Assembly: GCF_014202035.1 (NCBI RefSeq)
Contig: NZ_JACHFR010000002.1
Location: forward strand, 825,816-889,815
Origin: Treponema rectale
GTDB taxonomy: Bacteria > Spirochaetota > Spirochaetia > Treponematales > Treponemataceae
Direction of reading: 5' to 3'
Length of the DNA stretch: 64,000 nt
Shown here: positions 40,909-50,420 of the stretch, piece by piece
Position numbering within the stretch: position 1 is the first letter of the stretch
How the letters are laid out: each line of letters opens with the position of its first letter
Translations under genes and position numbers: made by a program
The notes under the pieces: model-generated
Seen by the model: only the letters and a program-made list of their open reading frames with translations
What the model was told of the DNA's origin: nothing
Database searches by the model: none

Positions 40909-42996
40909 ATGGTAAACGTACCTGAGCTTTTCGGAAGCATGGTTTTTAATCAGAGTGTCATGAAACAGCGTCTGCCTAAAGAAACTTTTAAGCTTCTGAA
41001 GAAGACACTTGATGACGGAGCACCCCTTGAACTTGATGTAGCAAATGTTGTTGCTCATGCAATGAAGGAATGGGCTATTGAAAACGGCGCTACTCACTAT
41101 GCTCACTGGTTTCAGCCTCTCACAGGAATTACTGCAGAGAAACATGATTCGTTTATCAATCCTCAGGATGACGGTACTGTAATAATGTCTTTCAGCGGAA
41201 AGGAACTTGTAAAAGGTGAACCTGATGCTTCTTCTTTTCCTTCCGGCGGACACCGTGCTACTTTTGAAGCCCGCGGTTATACAGTATGGGATCCTACTTC
41301 CTATCCTTTCATTAAGGAACACACACTCTGTATTCCTACAGCTTTCTGTTCCTATACGGGTGAAGCCCTTGATAAGAAAACTCCTCTTCTCCGTTCCATG
41401 GAAGCACTGGATACTCAGGCAAAAAGAATCCTTAAACTGTTCGGAAAAAATGTAAGCCATGTTGCAACAACAGTTGGTGCAGAACAGGAATACTTTATTG
41501 TTGACCATGAATTATGGACACAGAGAAAAGATCTCCGCATGACCGGCCGTACTCTTTTTGGTGCAAAGCCTTCAAAAGGTCAGGAAATGGATGACCAGTA
41601 TTTTGCTGCCCTTAATCCGCGCATTGTTAAATATATGGAAGACCTTAACGAAACTTTGTGGAAGTACGGTATTCTTTCTAAGACGGAGCATAATGAAGCT
41701 GCTCCTGCCCAGCATGAAATGGCTCCTATTTTCAATACGACGAATCTTGCCGTTGACCAGAATCAGCTTACTATGGAAGTAATGAAAAAGGTTGCAAAGC
41801 GTCACGGACTTGAGTGTCTTCTTCATGAAAAACCGTTTGCCGGCGTTAACGGAAGCGGAAAGCATAACAACTGGTCCATGTCTACAAATGAAGGAGAGAA
41901 TCTTCTTGAACCTGGAAAAACTCCGGAAAGTAATGCACAGTTCCTTCTGTTCCTTACGGCAATACTTAAGTCTGTAGACGAAAACCAGGATCTTCTGCGT
42001 ATTTCTGTTGCCAGTGCCGGAAATGATCATCGTCTTGGTGCTAATGAGGCTCCTCCTGCAATTATTTCTGTTTATCTTGGTGATGAACTTTATAAAGTAC
42101 TGTCTTCTATTGTGGAAGGAAAAACTTACGCAAATGATAAAAGTTCAAAAATGACTATCGGTGTAGATGTTCTTCCTCCTATTCCAAGGGATTCAACTGA
42201 CAGAAACAGAACTTCACCGTTTGCATTTACCGGTAACAAATTTGAATTCCGTTCCTGCGGTTCGGCTCTTTCTATAGCCGGTCCGAATACAGCCTTGAAT
42301 TCAATTGTTGCTGATGCGTTAAAAACATTTGCAGATGAACTTGAAAAGGCTTCTGATTTTGAAGCTGCCCTTAATGCCCTTATTGAAAGGGAAGTTAAAG
42401 CTCACTGGAGAATTGTATTTAACGGCAACGGTTATGATGAGTCATGGAAGGCAGAAGCTGCAAAACGCGGTCTTATGGAACTGAAAACTCTTCCGGATGC
42501 AATGGCACATTATCTTGATCCTAAAAACATCAGGCTTTATACAGAAATGGAAGTCTATACAAAAGAAGAAATGGAAAGCCATTACGAGATTAAGCTTGAA
42601 AAATATGCACAGGTTCTCAATATAGAAGTAAATACGATGCTTGAGATGATTTCTAAGGATATTCTTCCGGCTGCATATAAATATATCGATGCAGTTTCAA
42701 AAACAGTAATTGATCTTAAGGCTGTCGTTCCCGGAGCAAGGGCAGGAGCTCAGGTTGCGCTTCTGACAAAGCTTGACGGACTTACTACTGAACTTGCTGC
42801 AAAGGCTGATGATCTTTCAAAGAGACATCTTTCTGCAAAATCTGCAGGCGATGCAATGAGTATTGCAAGGGCTTATGTTGATTCTGTAATTCCTGCAATG
42901 ACTGAAGCTCGTGCTGTGGCTGATGAGATAGAACCTCTTATTGGAGAAGAGTATAAGCCTTTCCCTTGTTATGAGGACCTTCTGTTCAGAATATAA
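40909..42996 (+). CDS. glnN: Glutamine synthetase type III
   Basis: A 695-residue GSIII-type enzyme making glutamine from glutamate and ammonia with ATP. It carries [39 protein letters not shown] and [32 protein letters not shown] and [17 protein letters not shown] follow. The C-terminal helical extension ([20 protein letters not shown]) is typical of GSIII. It is much longer than type I enzymes, so adenylylation control is not expected. GGAGG precedes ATG 40909. A terminator-like hairpin sits in the leader. The unknown small gene at 43012 is 15 bases downstream. Confidence 0.95.
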   Translation: MVNVPELFGSMVFNQSVMKQRLPKETFKLLKKTLDDGAPLELDVANVVAHAMKEWAIENGATHYAHWFQPLTGITAEKHDSFINPQDDGTVIMSFSGKELVKGEPDASSFPSGGHRATFEARGYTVWDPTSYPFIKEHTLCIPTAFCSYTGEALDKKTPLLRSMEALDTQAKRILKLFGKNVSHVATTVGAEQEYFIVDHELWTQRKDLRMTGRTLFGAKPSKGQEMDDQYFAALNPRIVKYMEDLNETLWKYGILSKTEHNEAAPAQHEMAPIFNTTNLAVDQNQLTMEVMKKVAKRHGLECLLHEKPFAGVNGSGKHNNWSMSTNEGENLLEPGKTPESNAQFLLFLTAILKSVDENQDLLRISVASAGNDHRLGANEAPPAIISVYLGDELYKVLSSIVEGKTYANDKSSKMTIGVDVLPPIPRDSTDRNRTSPFAFTGNKFEFRSCGSALSIAGPNTALNSIVADALKTFADELEKASDFEAALNALIEREVKAHWRIVFNGNGYDESWKAEAAKRGLMELKTLPDAMAHYLDPKNIRLYTEMEVYTKEEMESHYEIKLEKYAQVLNIEVNTMLEMISKDILPAAYKYIDAVSKTVIDLKAVVPGARAGAQVALLTKLDGLTTELAAKADDLSKRHLSAKSAGDAMSIARAYVDSVIPAMTEARAVADEIEPLIGEEYKPFPCYEDLLFRI

Positions 42997-43011
42997 TTGT
43001 GGAAGTGATTT

Positions 43012-43542
43012 ATGGCAAAAGATATTATTGAAGCAATGGAAAAATTCACTAAAAAGATGGATTCCTTTAAGCATGCAGAAAATAAATCTTTTGCCGTGAA
43101 TGAATCTTCTGAAAAAAAACTTCAGGAGAAAATCAATCTCTCTGAACAGGAACGTGTCAGTGCTATAAAAAAGGAATATGAAAATTTTAAGAATCCTTTA
43201 AGCCGTGAAATTGAAACTGATGAAAATGCACTGCTGAAAGCTTTTGAAATTTTTATGTCTCTGACTGAACTTAAAAAGAATTCTGACGGAGAAGGTGCTT
43301 CTTTAAGAAGTTTTGAAATTGACTGCAGTATCTGCCGAAAATCTGAATACACAAGACCAGCCTGTTCTAAATTTATTTTTTTACAGAGCTGGTTTTATTT
43401 TGAAAAGAAAGTAACGGAATATATACCTGTAATCTGCCGAAGCGATAAAGGCCATTATTTTATAGATTTTCTGTCTGCGGATGAAAACAGGTTTTATTCA
43501 AGAGAAAAAGAAATCTGGCAGACTGTAGCTTCTTTATATTAA
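43012..43542 (+). CDS. Hypothetical protein downstream of glutamine synthetase, 176 aa
   Basis: The product is unrecognised. The first half is a charged helix-rich segment (EAMEKFTKKMDSFKHAENK). The second half holds an EIDCSICRKSEYTRPACS cysteine cluster and a beta-rich part (VICRSDKGHYFIDFLSAD). This hints at a possible metal site; the function is unknown. It lies 15 bases after glnN and faces the same way. It overlaps the convergent gene by four bases. ATG 43012 is the only reasonable start. Confidence 0.72.
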   Translation: MAKDIIEAMEKFTKKMDSFKHAENKSFAVNESSEKKLQEKINLSEQERVSAIKKEYENFKNPLSREIETDENALLKAFEIFMSLTELKKNSDGEGASLRSFEIDCSICRKSEYTRPACSKFIFLQSWFYFEKKVTEYIPVICRSDKGHYFIDFLSADENRFYSREKEIWQTVASLY

Positions 43543-44018
43543 AAGCGTTTTCCTAAAATAGTAAAACTATTGTAATCAAAGTTTTCTACTGAGCCGATAA
43601 AAACAGCTCCCTTGCTTTTTATTCCGAGGATCTCTCCTTTTTTTACATAAATGACAAAGTTGTGGAATGTAGAGTTTTTTACAGGAACGGCAATTACAAG
43701 TTTGAATAAAGTTTCGTTTACAGGTGTGATTTCAAGAATTGCGGCTTCCTCAGAATCTGCAGGAATTGAAAAATAAGTTTTTGATGAGGAATTCATCAGG
43801 GACATTGTCTGGGTTGTAGAAAAAGTAAAGTTCTGCTGGTCGTCTTCCGGAGTTTCTGTTTTTTTTGAACTGCGGTTTTGAACTGGAGAAGCAGGAACTG
43901 TAACAGTAACAGAAGGCTGCTGTCCGTTTTCTTTTTGAACTGCAGTATCGGCTGCGGTTTGAGAAAAGAGCAAGCCTGTTATGGAAAATAAAATTACCGT
44001 TAGAATCAGTTTTTTCAT
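43539..44018 (-). CDS. Secreted hypothetical protein, 159 aa
   Basis: The product is unrecognised. MKKLILTVILFSITGLLFS is a signal peptide and the mature protein starts near QTAAD. A low-complexity linker (residues about 25-65) precedes a small beta-rich domain (YFSIPADSEEAAILEITPVN, FHNFVIYVKKGEILGI). I chose ATG 44016-44018 because AAGGAG lies before it and the signal peptide begins there. The reading frame extends further upstream without support. It is convergent with the gene at 43012-43542 and divergent from the next. Confidence 0.72.
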   Translation of the reverse strand: MKKLILTVILFSITGLLFSQTAADTAVQKENGQQPSVTVTVPASPVQNRSSKKTETPEDDQQNFTFSTTQTMSLMNSSSKTYFSIPADSEEAAILEITPVNETLFKLVIAVPVKNSTFHNFVIYVKKGEILGIKSKGAVFIGSVENFDYNSFTILGKRF

Positions 44019-44090
44019 GTAAAACTCCTTGTTTATCGTTATAATAAAGGGAACCTGAAAAAATTGCAATTTTTAACATGGGAGATTAAA

Positions 44091-44822
44091 ATGAAAAAAA
44101 TATTTGCTGCATTAGTGTATGCTGTGTTTGCATTCAGTGCCCTGTCTGCACAGAATTCAAATGCAGTTTCAGATTCTGCTCCTTCAATGGCTGTGCCGGA
44201 AGCTGAAACTGCCGTAAAAAAAGAAAGCCTTATTTCTCTTATGAACTGTACTCATGGAGAAGTTTTAAAAAAGTTTGGAGCACCGGATTACATCAAAAAA
44301 ACAAGCGGGCAGACCCTTTCATTCATTCAGGGAACGACAGTTTATTCTGATGATTATGTAAAGGACTGTGTTGAGTTTGTTTATGATGACAAAAAAATAA
44401 ACATACTTTTTGATGACCAGGGAAGGTTTTTAAGGCTTTTCAACAAGTATTACTATAACAGGGAAGGAAGTATAATCGGTACGGAAGGAGTACTTCGCGT
44501 AACAGGAATTACATTTTATTCAGGATGCTCTGAAGATTATGAACTTCCTTACGGTCTTGAGTTTACTGATAAACTTGCAGATGTTTTTGAGAAACTCGGT
44601 AATCCCCTTAAGTACACGCCTCAGCTTGTAACTTATGAATTTTCAGTTGATGATATAAAGTCAAGCCAGCGCTCTCAGGATATAAAAATTGCTACAGAAA
44701 ATTATCCGTATTTTACTGTAAACAAAATTTATGATTCAGTAGAAATTGGCTTTGAGGAAAATAAAATTGTATCTGTAAAAGTTACCCGCTATCGCACTTA
44801 TAACATGCACTCGGAGAATTAA
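44091..44822 (+). CDS. Secreted hypothetical protein, 243 aa
   Basis: The product is unrecognised. A signal peptide covers residues 1-19 (MKKIFAALVYAVFAFSALSA). The mature protein has SLMNCTHGEVLKKFGAPDYI and a repeat of the same idea later (KLADVFEKLGNPLKYTPQLV), the short pattern of SmpA/BamE- or DUF4309-like domains. That similarity is weak and only suggestive. GGGAG precedes ATG 44091. The stop is immediately followed by the start of the AEC-family carrier, with no gap. Confidence 0.72.
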   Translation: MKKIFAALVYAVFAFSALSAQNSNAVSDSAPSMAVPEAETAVKKESLISLMNCTHGEVLKKFGAPDYIKKTSGQTLSFIQGTTVYSDDYVKDCVEFVYDDKKINILFDDQGRFLRLFNKYYYNREGSIIGTEGVLRVTGITFYSGCSEDYELPYGLEFTDKLADVFEKLGNPLKYTPQLVTYEFSVDDIKSSQRSQDIKIATENYPYFTVNKIYDSVEIGFEENKIVSVKVTRYRTYNMHSEN

Positions 44823-45782
44823 ATGTACCTTCTTGTAATCAGACAGCTTGCCATAATGCTTGCTATTGCAGTCTGCGGCTATGGTGTTACTAAGGCTTTT
44901 AAATTTGGAAAAACGGAACAGCAGTATGTGAGCAAAACTCTGCTTTATTTTATAAATCCCTGCCTTATTCTTGGAAATTTCAACCGGGATTTTAATGCAG
45001 GAGAACTTAAAGGTTTTGCAACTGTTCTTGTATATGCATTTATCATACATATCCTCATGATTGCAGTTGCCCTTATTTTTGCCAGAAGCAGAACGGAAGA
45101 AGGAAAGGAACTGGACTGCATAGACAGAATAGCAGTTGTCTTTACAAACTGCGGCTTTATTGGAATTCCTCTCATTCAGGGAGTTTTTCCCGGTAAACCT
45201 ATGGCTGTGTTTTATTTAATTGCCTTTCTTACAGTTTTTAATATCTGCCTCTGGACGTTCGGGTATTTTATTGTCTGCGGAAAGATTAATCTGAAAAAAA
45301 TTATTACTAATCCAAATATAATAGCGATTGCTGCGGGATTTCTTATTTTTATTGCTCCCTTTAAGCTGCCTTCTGTTCTTGCAAACGGTAAGAGCGGAGT
45401 CATTGATTTTATTGCTTCGATGAATACAGCTACTTCCATGATTCTGCTTGGAATGCTTTTTGCAAATTATACAAAGCCGGCTGCTCAGAAAATATTCGGT
45501 CGTGTCGTAAAACTGTGCATTCTCCGTTATGTCGTTACCGGCGTCATAATGTTTGCCCTTACCCTTGCAGTGCTTAAGTTTGCTTCCGGTGTCCATGATG
45601 TTCACATGATGTGTTACGTCGCTTATATTGCAGCTTTGTGTCCTGTAGGTATGAGCGTTTCAAGTTTTGCAGTTGTGTTTAACAAAGATGAATCTTATTC
45701 GGCACTGCTTGTTCTTACGACAAGTGCTTTGTGCGTGCTGACGCTGCCGGCATCGGTTTTTTTACTGGAACGGTTTGTTTAA
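44823..45782 (+). CDS. AEC-family transporter
   Basis: A 319-residue membrane protein of the auxin-efflux-carrier (AEC) family, with about ten hydrophobic segments. Marks are KTLLYFINPCLILGNFNRDF near the N-terminus, VFTNCGFIGIPLIQGVFPG in the middle, and a C-terminal region with AYIAALCPVGMSVSSFAVVF. Bacterial AEC proteins export or import organic acids or amino acids; the substrate is not predictable. ATG 44823 follows the previous stop directly. The ribosome-binding GGAG lies inside the end of that gene, so translation is coupled. A terminator follows. Confidence 0.88.
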   Translation: MYLLVIRQLAIMLAIAVCGYGVTKAFKFGKTEQQYVSKTLLYFINPCLILGNFNRDFNAGELKGFATVLVYAFIIHILMIAVALIFARSRTEEGKELDCIDRIAVVFTNCGFIGIPLIQGVFPGKPMAVFYLIAFLTVFNICLWTFGYFIVCGKINLKKIITNPNIIAIAAGFLIFIAPFKLPSVLANGKSGVIDFIASMNTATSMILLGMLFANYTKPAAQKIFGRVVKLCILRYVVTGVIMFALTLAVLKFASGVHDVHMMCYVAYIAALCPVGMSVSSFAVVFNKDESYSALLVLTTSALCVLTLPASVFLLERFV

Positions 45783-45787
45783 AATAG

Positions 45788-45824
45788 CTGCCGGTACGTA
45801 AATGGATACCGGCAGTTGTTTTAT
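45788..45824 (+). terminator. Rho-independent terminator
   Basis: CTGCCGGTA (45788-45796) pairs with TACCGGCAG (45807-45815), followed by TTGTTTTATT. It ends the AEC transporter transcript. Confidence 0.8.
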
Positions 45825-45860
45825 TGAGGGGGTAGTACAAATCCTCAAAACGTCGACGTA
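45823..45860 (+). repeat. Short copy of the 74-bp palindromic repeat
   Basis: It begins ATTGAGGGGGTAGTACAA and ends TCGACGTA, like the 74-base copies at 4068-4141 and 63615-63688. It lacks about 36 internal bases including the GTCAAGGC...GCCTTGAC hairpin and has one substitution. It sits between the terminator and the convergent thioesterase gene. Confidence 0.75.
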
Positions 45861-45873
45861 TATATATCAGCTT

Positions 45874-46647
45874 TTAAAAATAGAATTCACATTCAAAAGA
45901 AGATACCGGTTTTTCTCCGTTATTCAGAAATCCTGCTACAGTAAGTTTTTCTGAATCAGAAAGGTCGGCCTTGATTTCCAGATTCTGATCGTAAAGTGCT
46001 TCCTGGGAATAATTTATTCTCAGAGCCTTTAATTTTTTTTCTTTGAATTCATCAGGAATTGCATCAAAGGCAAAAGCTCCGTAGCGGGCATTGTTTGTGT
46101 GTCCGTTTGCATCAAGATCACTGTAACGGATTTTTCTGTCTTCCAGATGAGTCATGTTTTCCGGAAGAGAGATTTTTTCAGGCTTAAGGCAGTCATGTTC
46201 CGTAACGGTATCCAGAGGTTCCCGCATTGTAAATTTTTTTATCGGAAGGAGCCGCCGGTTGTTCAGATCAACCAGAAGCCAGGTGCTTAATCCTGTTACA
46301 AGTTTTTCGTTTGATTTTGAGTCTTTTATTTCGTAAGCACGGATGAACTGGAAAGGTTCGCTTTTTTCTTCCCATGTGCTTACAGTAATGAATTCATTTT
46401 CAACCGGAATACGGTGAATATTGAAACTGTTGCGTGAAACAAGAATTGCATAGCCTGCGGCTGTAAGTGTGTCCCGGCTCATATTGCGCTGGTTAAAATC
46501 TTCTACTGCAATATCGGAAGTCAGTTTGAGAAGTTCGTGAACGCTTAAGTTTTTGTTCCTGTCACACTGGCTGAATGATACCATGGTTTCAACATTGAAC
46601 TTAAAGGTTCCTTCTTCGTGCCATTGTCTGTAAGTAATAGTTTCCAT
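45874..46647 (-). CDS. Acyl-ACP thioesterase
   Basis: A 257-residue double-hotdog thioesterase of the FatA/FatB (PF01643) type that frees fatty acids from acyl carrier protein. It has a first hotdog with FKFNVETMVSFSQCDRNKNL and SVHELLKLTSDIAVEDF, then VSTWEEKSEPFQFIRAYEI. The second hotdog has RKIRYSDLDANGHTNNARY, with the catalytic D-x-N-x-H-x2-N motif. Chain-length preference is unknown. It starts at ATG 46645-46647, 19 bases after the ABC exporter gene on the same strand. The operon suggests a link to lipid export or remodelling, which is inference. Confidence 0.9.
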   Translation of the reverse strand: METITYRQWHEEGTFKFNVETMVSFSQCDRNKNLSVHELLKLTSDIAVEDFNQRNMSRDTLTAAGYAILVSRNSFNIHRIPVENEFITVSTWEEKSEPFQFIRAYEIKDSKSNEKLVTGLSTWLLVDLNNRRLLPIKKFTMREPLDTVTEHDCLKPEKISLPENMTHLEDRKIRYSDLDANGHTNNARYGAFAFDAIPDEFKEKKLKALRINYSQEALYDQNLEIKADLSDSEKLTVAGFLNNGEKPVSSFECEFYF

Positions 46648-46666
46648 TTTTTTTTATTCCCCTTTA

Positions 46667-48436
46667 TTAGTTTTCTGTTAAATGATAATACAATCCTTTC
46701 TTTTTCATAAGTTCTTCATGATTTCCTTCTTCTGCAATTGTCTTGTTTGCAATGTAAAGAATTCTGTCAGAATTTTTAATTGTAGAAAGTCTGTGTGCTA
46801 CAATAAAGGCGGTTTTGTCTTTTAAGATAACATCCAGTGCCTTTTGAATGAGAAGTTCTGTTTCTGTATCAATGGAACTTGTTGCTTCATCCAGAATTAT
46901 TACAGAAGGATTTTTCAGAATTATGCGGGTAAAGCTGAGCAGCTGTTTTTCTCCGGCAGAAAGTCCTGAGCCTCTTTCTTCAAGAGGGTGGTTGTATCCG
47001 TCAGAAAATCTTTTTATAAACGTATCAGCATGAATTTTTTCTGCAGCTTCAATGCATTCTTTATCTGAAGCATCAGGTTTTCCGTAACGTATGTTTTCGA
47101 GAATGGTTCCCTTAAAAATAAAAGGATCCTGCATGAGTACACCGATTTCATGTCTTAGGGAATTCAGTTTGACGTCTTTTATATCATATCCGTCTATGGT
47201 CAGACTGCCTTTTTCAATGTCGTAAAACCGTGTAAGCATGTTAATGACGGTTGTTTTGCCTGCTCCTGTCGGTCCTACAAGGGCAATGGTTTCTCCCGGA
47301 TTTACGTGCAGGTTAAAGTGTTCAAGAACAGGAACGCCTTCTTCGTATGAAAAGGTAACGTCATTGAAATCAACTTTTCCTTTGATGTTTTTAAGGGTTA
47401 CTGCATCTTCCTTATCTTTTATTGATACAGGAAAATCGATGGTATCAAATACCTGTTCAAGATTGCTTGTTACCTGCGCAAGATTCTGAATTACCATGGC
47501 AATCTGAGTAAGTGGAGTTGAGAACAGTCCCATGTAACCTGTAAAAGCAATTACAGTTCCTGCATCGATGGAGCCGTTACCGAAAAGCATAGATGCAAGG
47601 CTTGCTGCAAAAAGCGAAAGGGTTCCTAGGTTCCAGAAAATTTCTGTGACCGGAGTATTAAGTTCTGCAACGGCAACAATGTGTTCCCACTGAACATAAC
47701 ATTTTGTATGAATGTCCTTTAATGTATTCAGGCTTGCTTCGTCCTGATTGCAGTTTTTGATTATTTTCTCTCCCATCAGGGATTCAACAAGAAAGGCACT
47801 TCTGTTTGAGTTCTTGAACCGGAGTTTTGTAAACATAGGTTTTAGTGCTTTTCGTAAAAAAAGTACGCCGGCCATCATTGGAATAGCCGATGCAAGTACA
47901 ATGAGTGCCAGTTGCCAGCTGATGCTGAACATGAATACAAGAGAAACTATGATCATTGCAAAATAAATTAAGAACTGAAGGACAAAATTAGAAAAGAAGT
48001 TTGCCAGTTCATTGATATAATCCGTTACCCTTACAACAATTTTTCCGTCCGGCCGTGAATCAAAATACTCAAAGGAAAGATGCTGCAGGTGTGTAAAAAT
48101 ATCCCGGCGTATGTTTGCGATGACTGAATGTCCCATGCGTCCCATGAGTATCTGCTGAAAATAATTAAAGACAATGGTTATGCCGGCCAGAAGTGTCATG
48201 GACGAAAGAAGCAGTATAAGTTCCCGTATGTTTTTTGAAGCCACCGTATGGTTTACAATCTGTTTCAGGATAATCGGTGGAATCATAAAAAATATTGAGC
48301 CTGCCGTCATAAGTATACATACTGTTATGAAAATTTTTTTGAAGGGAAGTATGTAGCTTAGGGTTCTTGCAAACTGCTTTAAATCAATTTTAGTTTTTAG
48401 TTCTTCATCCTGAAAGTATGTGTTTTTCTTTGCCAT
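46667..48436 (-). CDS. ABC exporter, half-transporter with intact Walker motifs
   Basis: A 589-residue six-helix plus ATPase protein. The membrane domain covers residues 1-330. The ATPase has Walker A GPTGAGKTT, Walker B IILDEATSSID with the catalytic Glu, and an H-loop (FIVAHRLSTIKNS). Its signature motif reads LSAGEKQLLSF, not LSGGQ. The partner gene (48439-50292) has a normal signature but a Walker B with Asp. Together they fit a heterodimeric exporter with one degenerate ATP site, as in TM287/288-type pumps. The substrate is unknown. It starts two bases after the partner stop, so the two are co-translated. Confidence 0.92.
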   Translation of the reverse strand: MAKKNTYFQDEELKTKIDLKQFARTLSYILPFKKIFITVCILMTAGSIFFMIPPIILKQIVNHTVASKNIRELILLLSSMTLLAGITIVFNYFQQILMGRMGHSVIANIRRDIFTHLQHLSFEYFDSRPDGKIVVRVTDYINELANFFSNFVLQFLIYFAMIIVSLVFMFSISWQLALIVLASAIPMMAGVLFLRKALKPMFTKLRFKNSNRSAFLVESLMGEKIIKNCNQDEASLNTLKDIHTKCYVQWEHIVAVAELNTPVTEIFWNLGTLSLFAASLASMLFGNGSIDAGTVIAFTGYMGLFSTPLTQIAMVIQNLAQVTSNLEQVFDTIDFPVSIKDKEDAVTLKNIKGKVDFNDVTFSYEEGVPVLEHFNLHVNPGETIALVGPTGAGKTTVINMLTRFYDIEKGSLTIDGYDIKDVKLNSLRHEIGVLMQDPFIFKGTILENIRYGKPDASDKECIEAAEKIHADTFIKRFSDGYNHPLEERGSGLSAGEKQLLSFTRIILKNPSVIILDEATSSIDTETELLIQKALDVILKDKTAFIVAHRLSTIKNSDRILYIANKTIAEEGNHEELMKKKGLYYHLTEN

Positions 48437-48438
48437 TT

Positions 48439-50292
48439 TTATTTTTCTCCTTCAGGCTGTGAGCGCTCTGCCAGTGAGTCAAAATCTACGAATGAACTGT
48501 GCTGCATTTCCTGTATCTTCCATACTCCTGCGAAGTGTCCGTTGAGTTTTATAAGTTCATCAAAGGTGCCCCGTTCTGCAATGTTTCCGTCTTTCATGTA
48601 AATAATTTCATCGCAGTCTTTTATTGAAGAAAGTCTGTGGGCAGAAATAAGAATTGTCTTTTCCGGATAGAATTTCTTAACGTCGGCAAGAAGTTTTTTT
48701 TCTGTTTCAACATCCAGTGCACTTGTAGAGTCATCAAAAATAAGAACCGGTGAATTTTTCATGAGGGCGCGGGCAATGGAAAGCCGCTGTTTCTGTCCGC
48801 CGGAAAGTCCTATTCCTCTTTCTCCTACAATGGTTTCGTAACCTTCAGGGAGCCTGCTTATAAAATCATGAGCCTGTGCATGACGGGAAGCAGTTATTAT
48901 CTGTTCGTCAGTTCCGTGCTCGGCATAGGCAATGTTTGACTTTATTGTGTTGCTGAACAGGAAAGCTTCCTGAAAAACATAGGAGAACATTGAGCGTAAT
49001 TCTTTAAGGGAATATTCACGGGAGTCTTTTTCGTTAATGAATATTTTACCCCCTGAAAGTTCATAGTTTCTTACAAGAACTTCCAGCATCATGCTTTTTC
49101 CTGAACCGGTTGCACCTGTAATTCCGATTTTCTTTCCGTATGGAATCTGAAGGTTCAGTTTATCAAGAACTTTTTTGCCGGAAAGAGTCAGGCTTGCATT
49201 TTCATATCTTATGGAAGGCATTTTGTTTTTTTCATCAGTAATGCCTGCGTCTGTATCCTGAACTTTGGACTGAGTATTCATGAAGTTGAGCATTTTAAGT
49301 CCGCTTACAACCTGCTGCTGCATCTGGAAAAAGTTGTTGTTTATCTGGGTTACATAGTTCATTATTTTCATTACATACTGTGAGCAGGCAACAAGAAAAC
49401 CTATTTTAAAGTGTCCTGTAAGAACAAGAACGGAACTTACGGCAATGGTACCGATGTAGGCTGCCTGTTTTATGGAACTGAATACTGCTTCAAATTTTGC
49501 ACTGAGGGCAATCTGATCAAGATGGGCTTTTTTTAATTTTTCATTTGCATCAGAAAATTTTTCTTCCTCAAGATTTTCATTTGTAAAGGCACGGACAAGA
49601 CGGACTGCTTCAATGTTTTCCTGAACGGTAAGGGTCATGTTTGAGTTGCAGTTACGTATTTCCTTATATCTTTCCCTGGACAGTTTTTTAAAGCGCCTCA
49701 GTTCAATCATAAAGACAGGAGTAAGAAGCAGTGGAACCAGCAGGAGCCATGGACTCATTCCTGCAAGAATTACGATACTTAAAATCATTGCAAAGGAACT
49801 GTCGATGATCGTCGGTATCATTTTGCAGAAAAGATCTTTGTACATTATTGTATCTGAGTTTATGGTCTGCAGAAGTTCACCAGAATTGAAGTTGCTTAAG
49901 GTAAGGGAATCGAGAGTCATTAATTTTGCGTAAGTTTTATAGCGCAGGGTCGTCTCAAGTTTAAGTCCGATTACCTGATTAATCAGTTTTTTTAAGTATA
50001 CGAGAATTATCCTTATAAGAAGAAGTCCGATGTAAAAAAATGCAAGGTGCCAGAAAAGCCTGAAACTGTGAACAGGATATTTTTCTGTCTGAAGGAGGAA
50101 TGAAAATATGCTCGTATTTCCATCTGTGTTTGAGCAGATTACATAATCAATGAACATTTCAAAAAGCAGAGGTAAGAATAAATCTGCGACTGTTGCAGCA
50201 AATCCCATAAGCTGGGTCAGGATTGCAGCCGGAATGCATTTTTTATAGTAATGCAGACCGAATCTAAAAGTTGAGTTTTTTGCGTTGCTCAT
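48439..50292 (-). CDS. ABC exporter, half-transporter with degenerate Walker B
   Basis: A 617-residue partner of the next gene. Six membrane helices cover about residues 20-330. The ATPase has Walker A GATGSGKSM, signature GIGLSGGQKQRLSIARAL, and Walker B LIFDDSTSALD, where Asp replaces the catalytic Glu. H-loop: ISAHRLSSIKD. This is the degenerate-site half of a heterodimer. I chose ATG 50290-50292 (MSNAKNSTF), since the longer reading starting at 50337 would run over the galactanase promoter. No clear ribosome-binding site precedes either start. It is divergent from the GH53 operon. Confidence 0.9.
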   Translation of the reverse strand: MSNAKNSTFRFGLHYYKKCIPAAILTQLMGFAATVADLFLPLLFEMFIDYVICSNTDGNTSIFSFLLQTEKYPVHSFRLFWHLAFFYIGLLLIRIILVYLKKLINQVIGLKLETTLRYKTYAKLMTLDSLTLSNFNSGELLQTINSDTIMYKDLFCKMIPTIIDSSFAMILSIVILAGMSPWLLLVPLLLTPVFMIELRRFKKLSRERYKEIRNCNSNMTLTVQENIEAVRLVRAFTNENLEEEKFSDANEKLKKAHLDQIALSAKFEAVFSSIKQAAYIGTIAVSSVLVLTGHFKIGFLVACSQYVMKIMNYVTQINNNFFQMQQQVVSGLKMLNFMNTQSKVQDTDAGITDEKNKMPSIRYENASLTLSGKKVLDKLNLQIPYGKKIGITGATGSGKSMMLEVLVRNYELSGGKIFINEKDSREYSLKELRSMFSYVFQEAFLFSNTIKSNIAYAEHGTDEQIITASRHAQAHDFISRLPEGYETIVGERGIGLSGGQKQRLSIARALMKNSPVLIFDDSTSALDVETEKKLLADVKKFYPEKTILISAHRLSSIKDCDEIIYMKDGNIAERGTFDELIKLNGHFAGVWKIQEMQHSSFVDFDSLAERSQPEGEK

Positions 50293-50330
50293 AAGTTTTG
50301 ATTTTAGTGAGTTATGAAATAAAAAAAAAG

Positions 50331-50359
50331 TTGACAAGTGTAAAATTCGGTTTTATTCT
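50331..50359 (+). promoter_or_regulatory. Promoter of the galactan operon
   Basis: TTGACA (50331-50336), a 17-base spacer, then TATTCT (50354-50359). A TATAAT at 50363-50368 is a possible alternative -10 but is 26 bases from this -35. The operator follows directly. Confidence 0.65.
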
Positions 50360-50366
50360 GAATATA

Positions 50367-50382
50367 ATCAACTCGTGTTGAT
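50367..50382. promoter_or_regulatory. Operator palindrome at the galactan operon
   Basis: ATCAACTCGTGTTGAT is a 16-base palindrome with one mismatched pair. The same half-sites occur at 57582-57610 in the next transcription unit. Its position around the transcription start suits a repressor, probably LacI-like, but no such regulator gene is in the window. Confidence 0.75.
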
Positions 50383-50420
50383 ATCACGTATTGATTTTTC
50401 TTACTGAAAAGGGGGCTGTT

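Noticed and set aside
50363-50368. TATAAT as the main -10 of the galactan operon
   Set aside because: It is 26 bases from the TTGACA; TATTCT at 50354 has the right 17-base spacing. I leave it as a possible alternative only.
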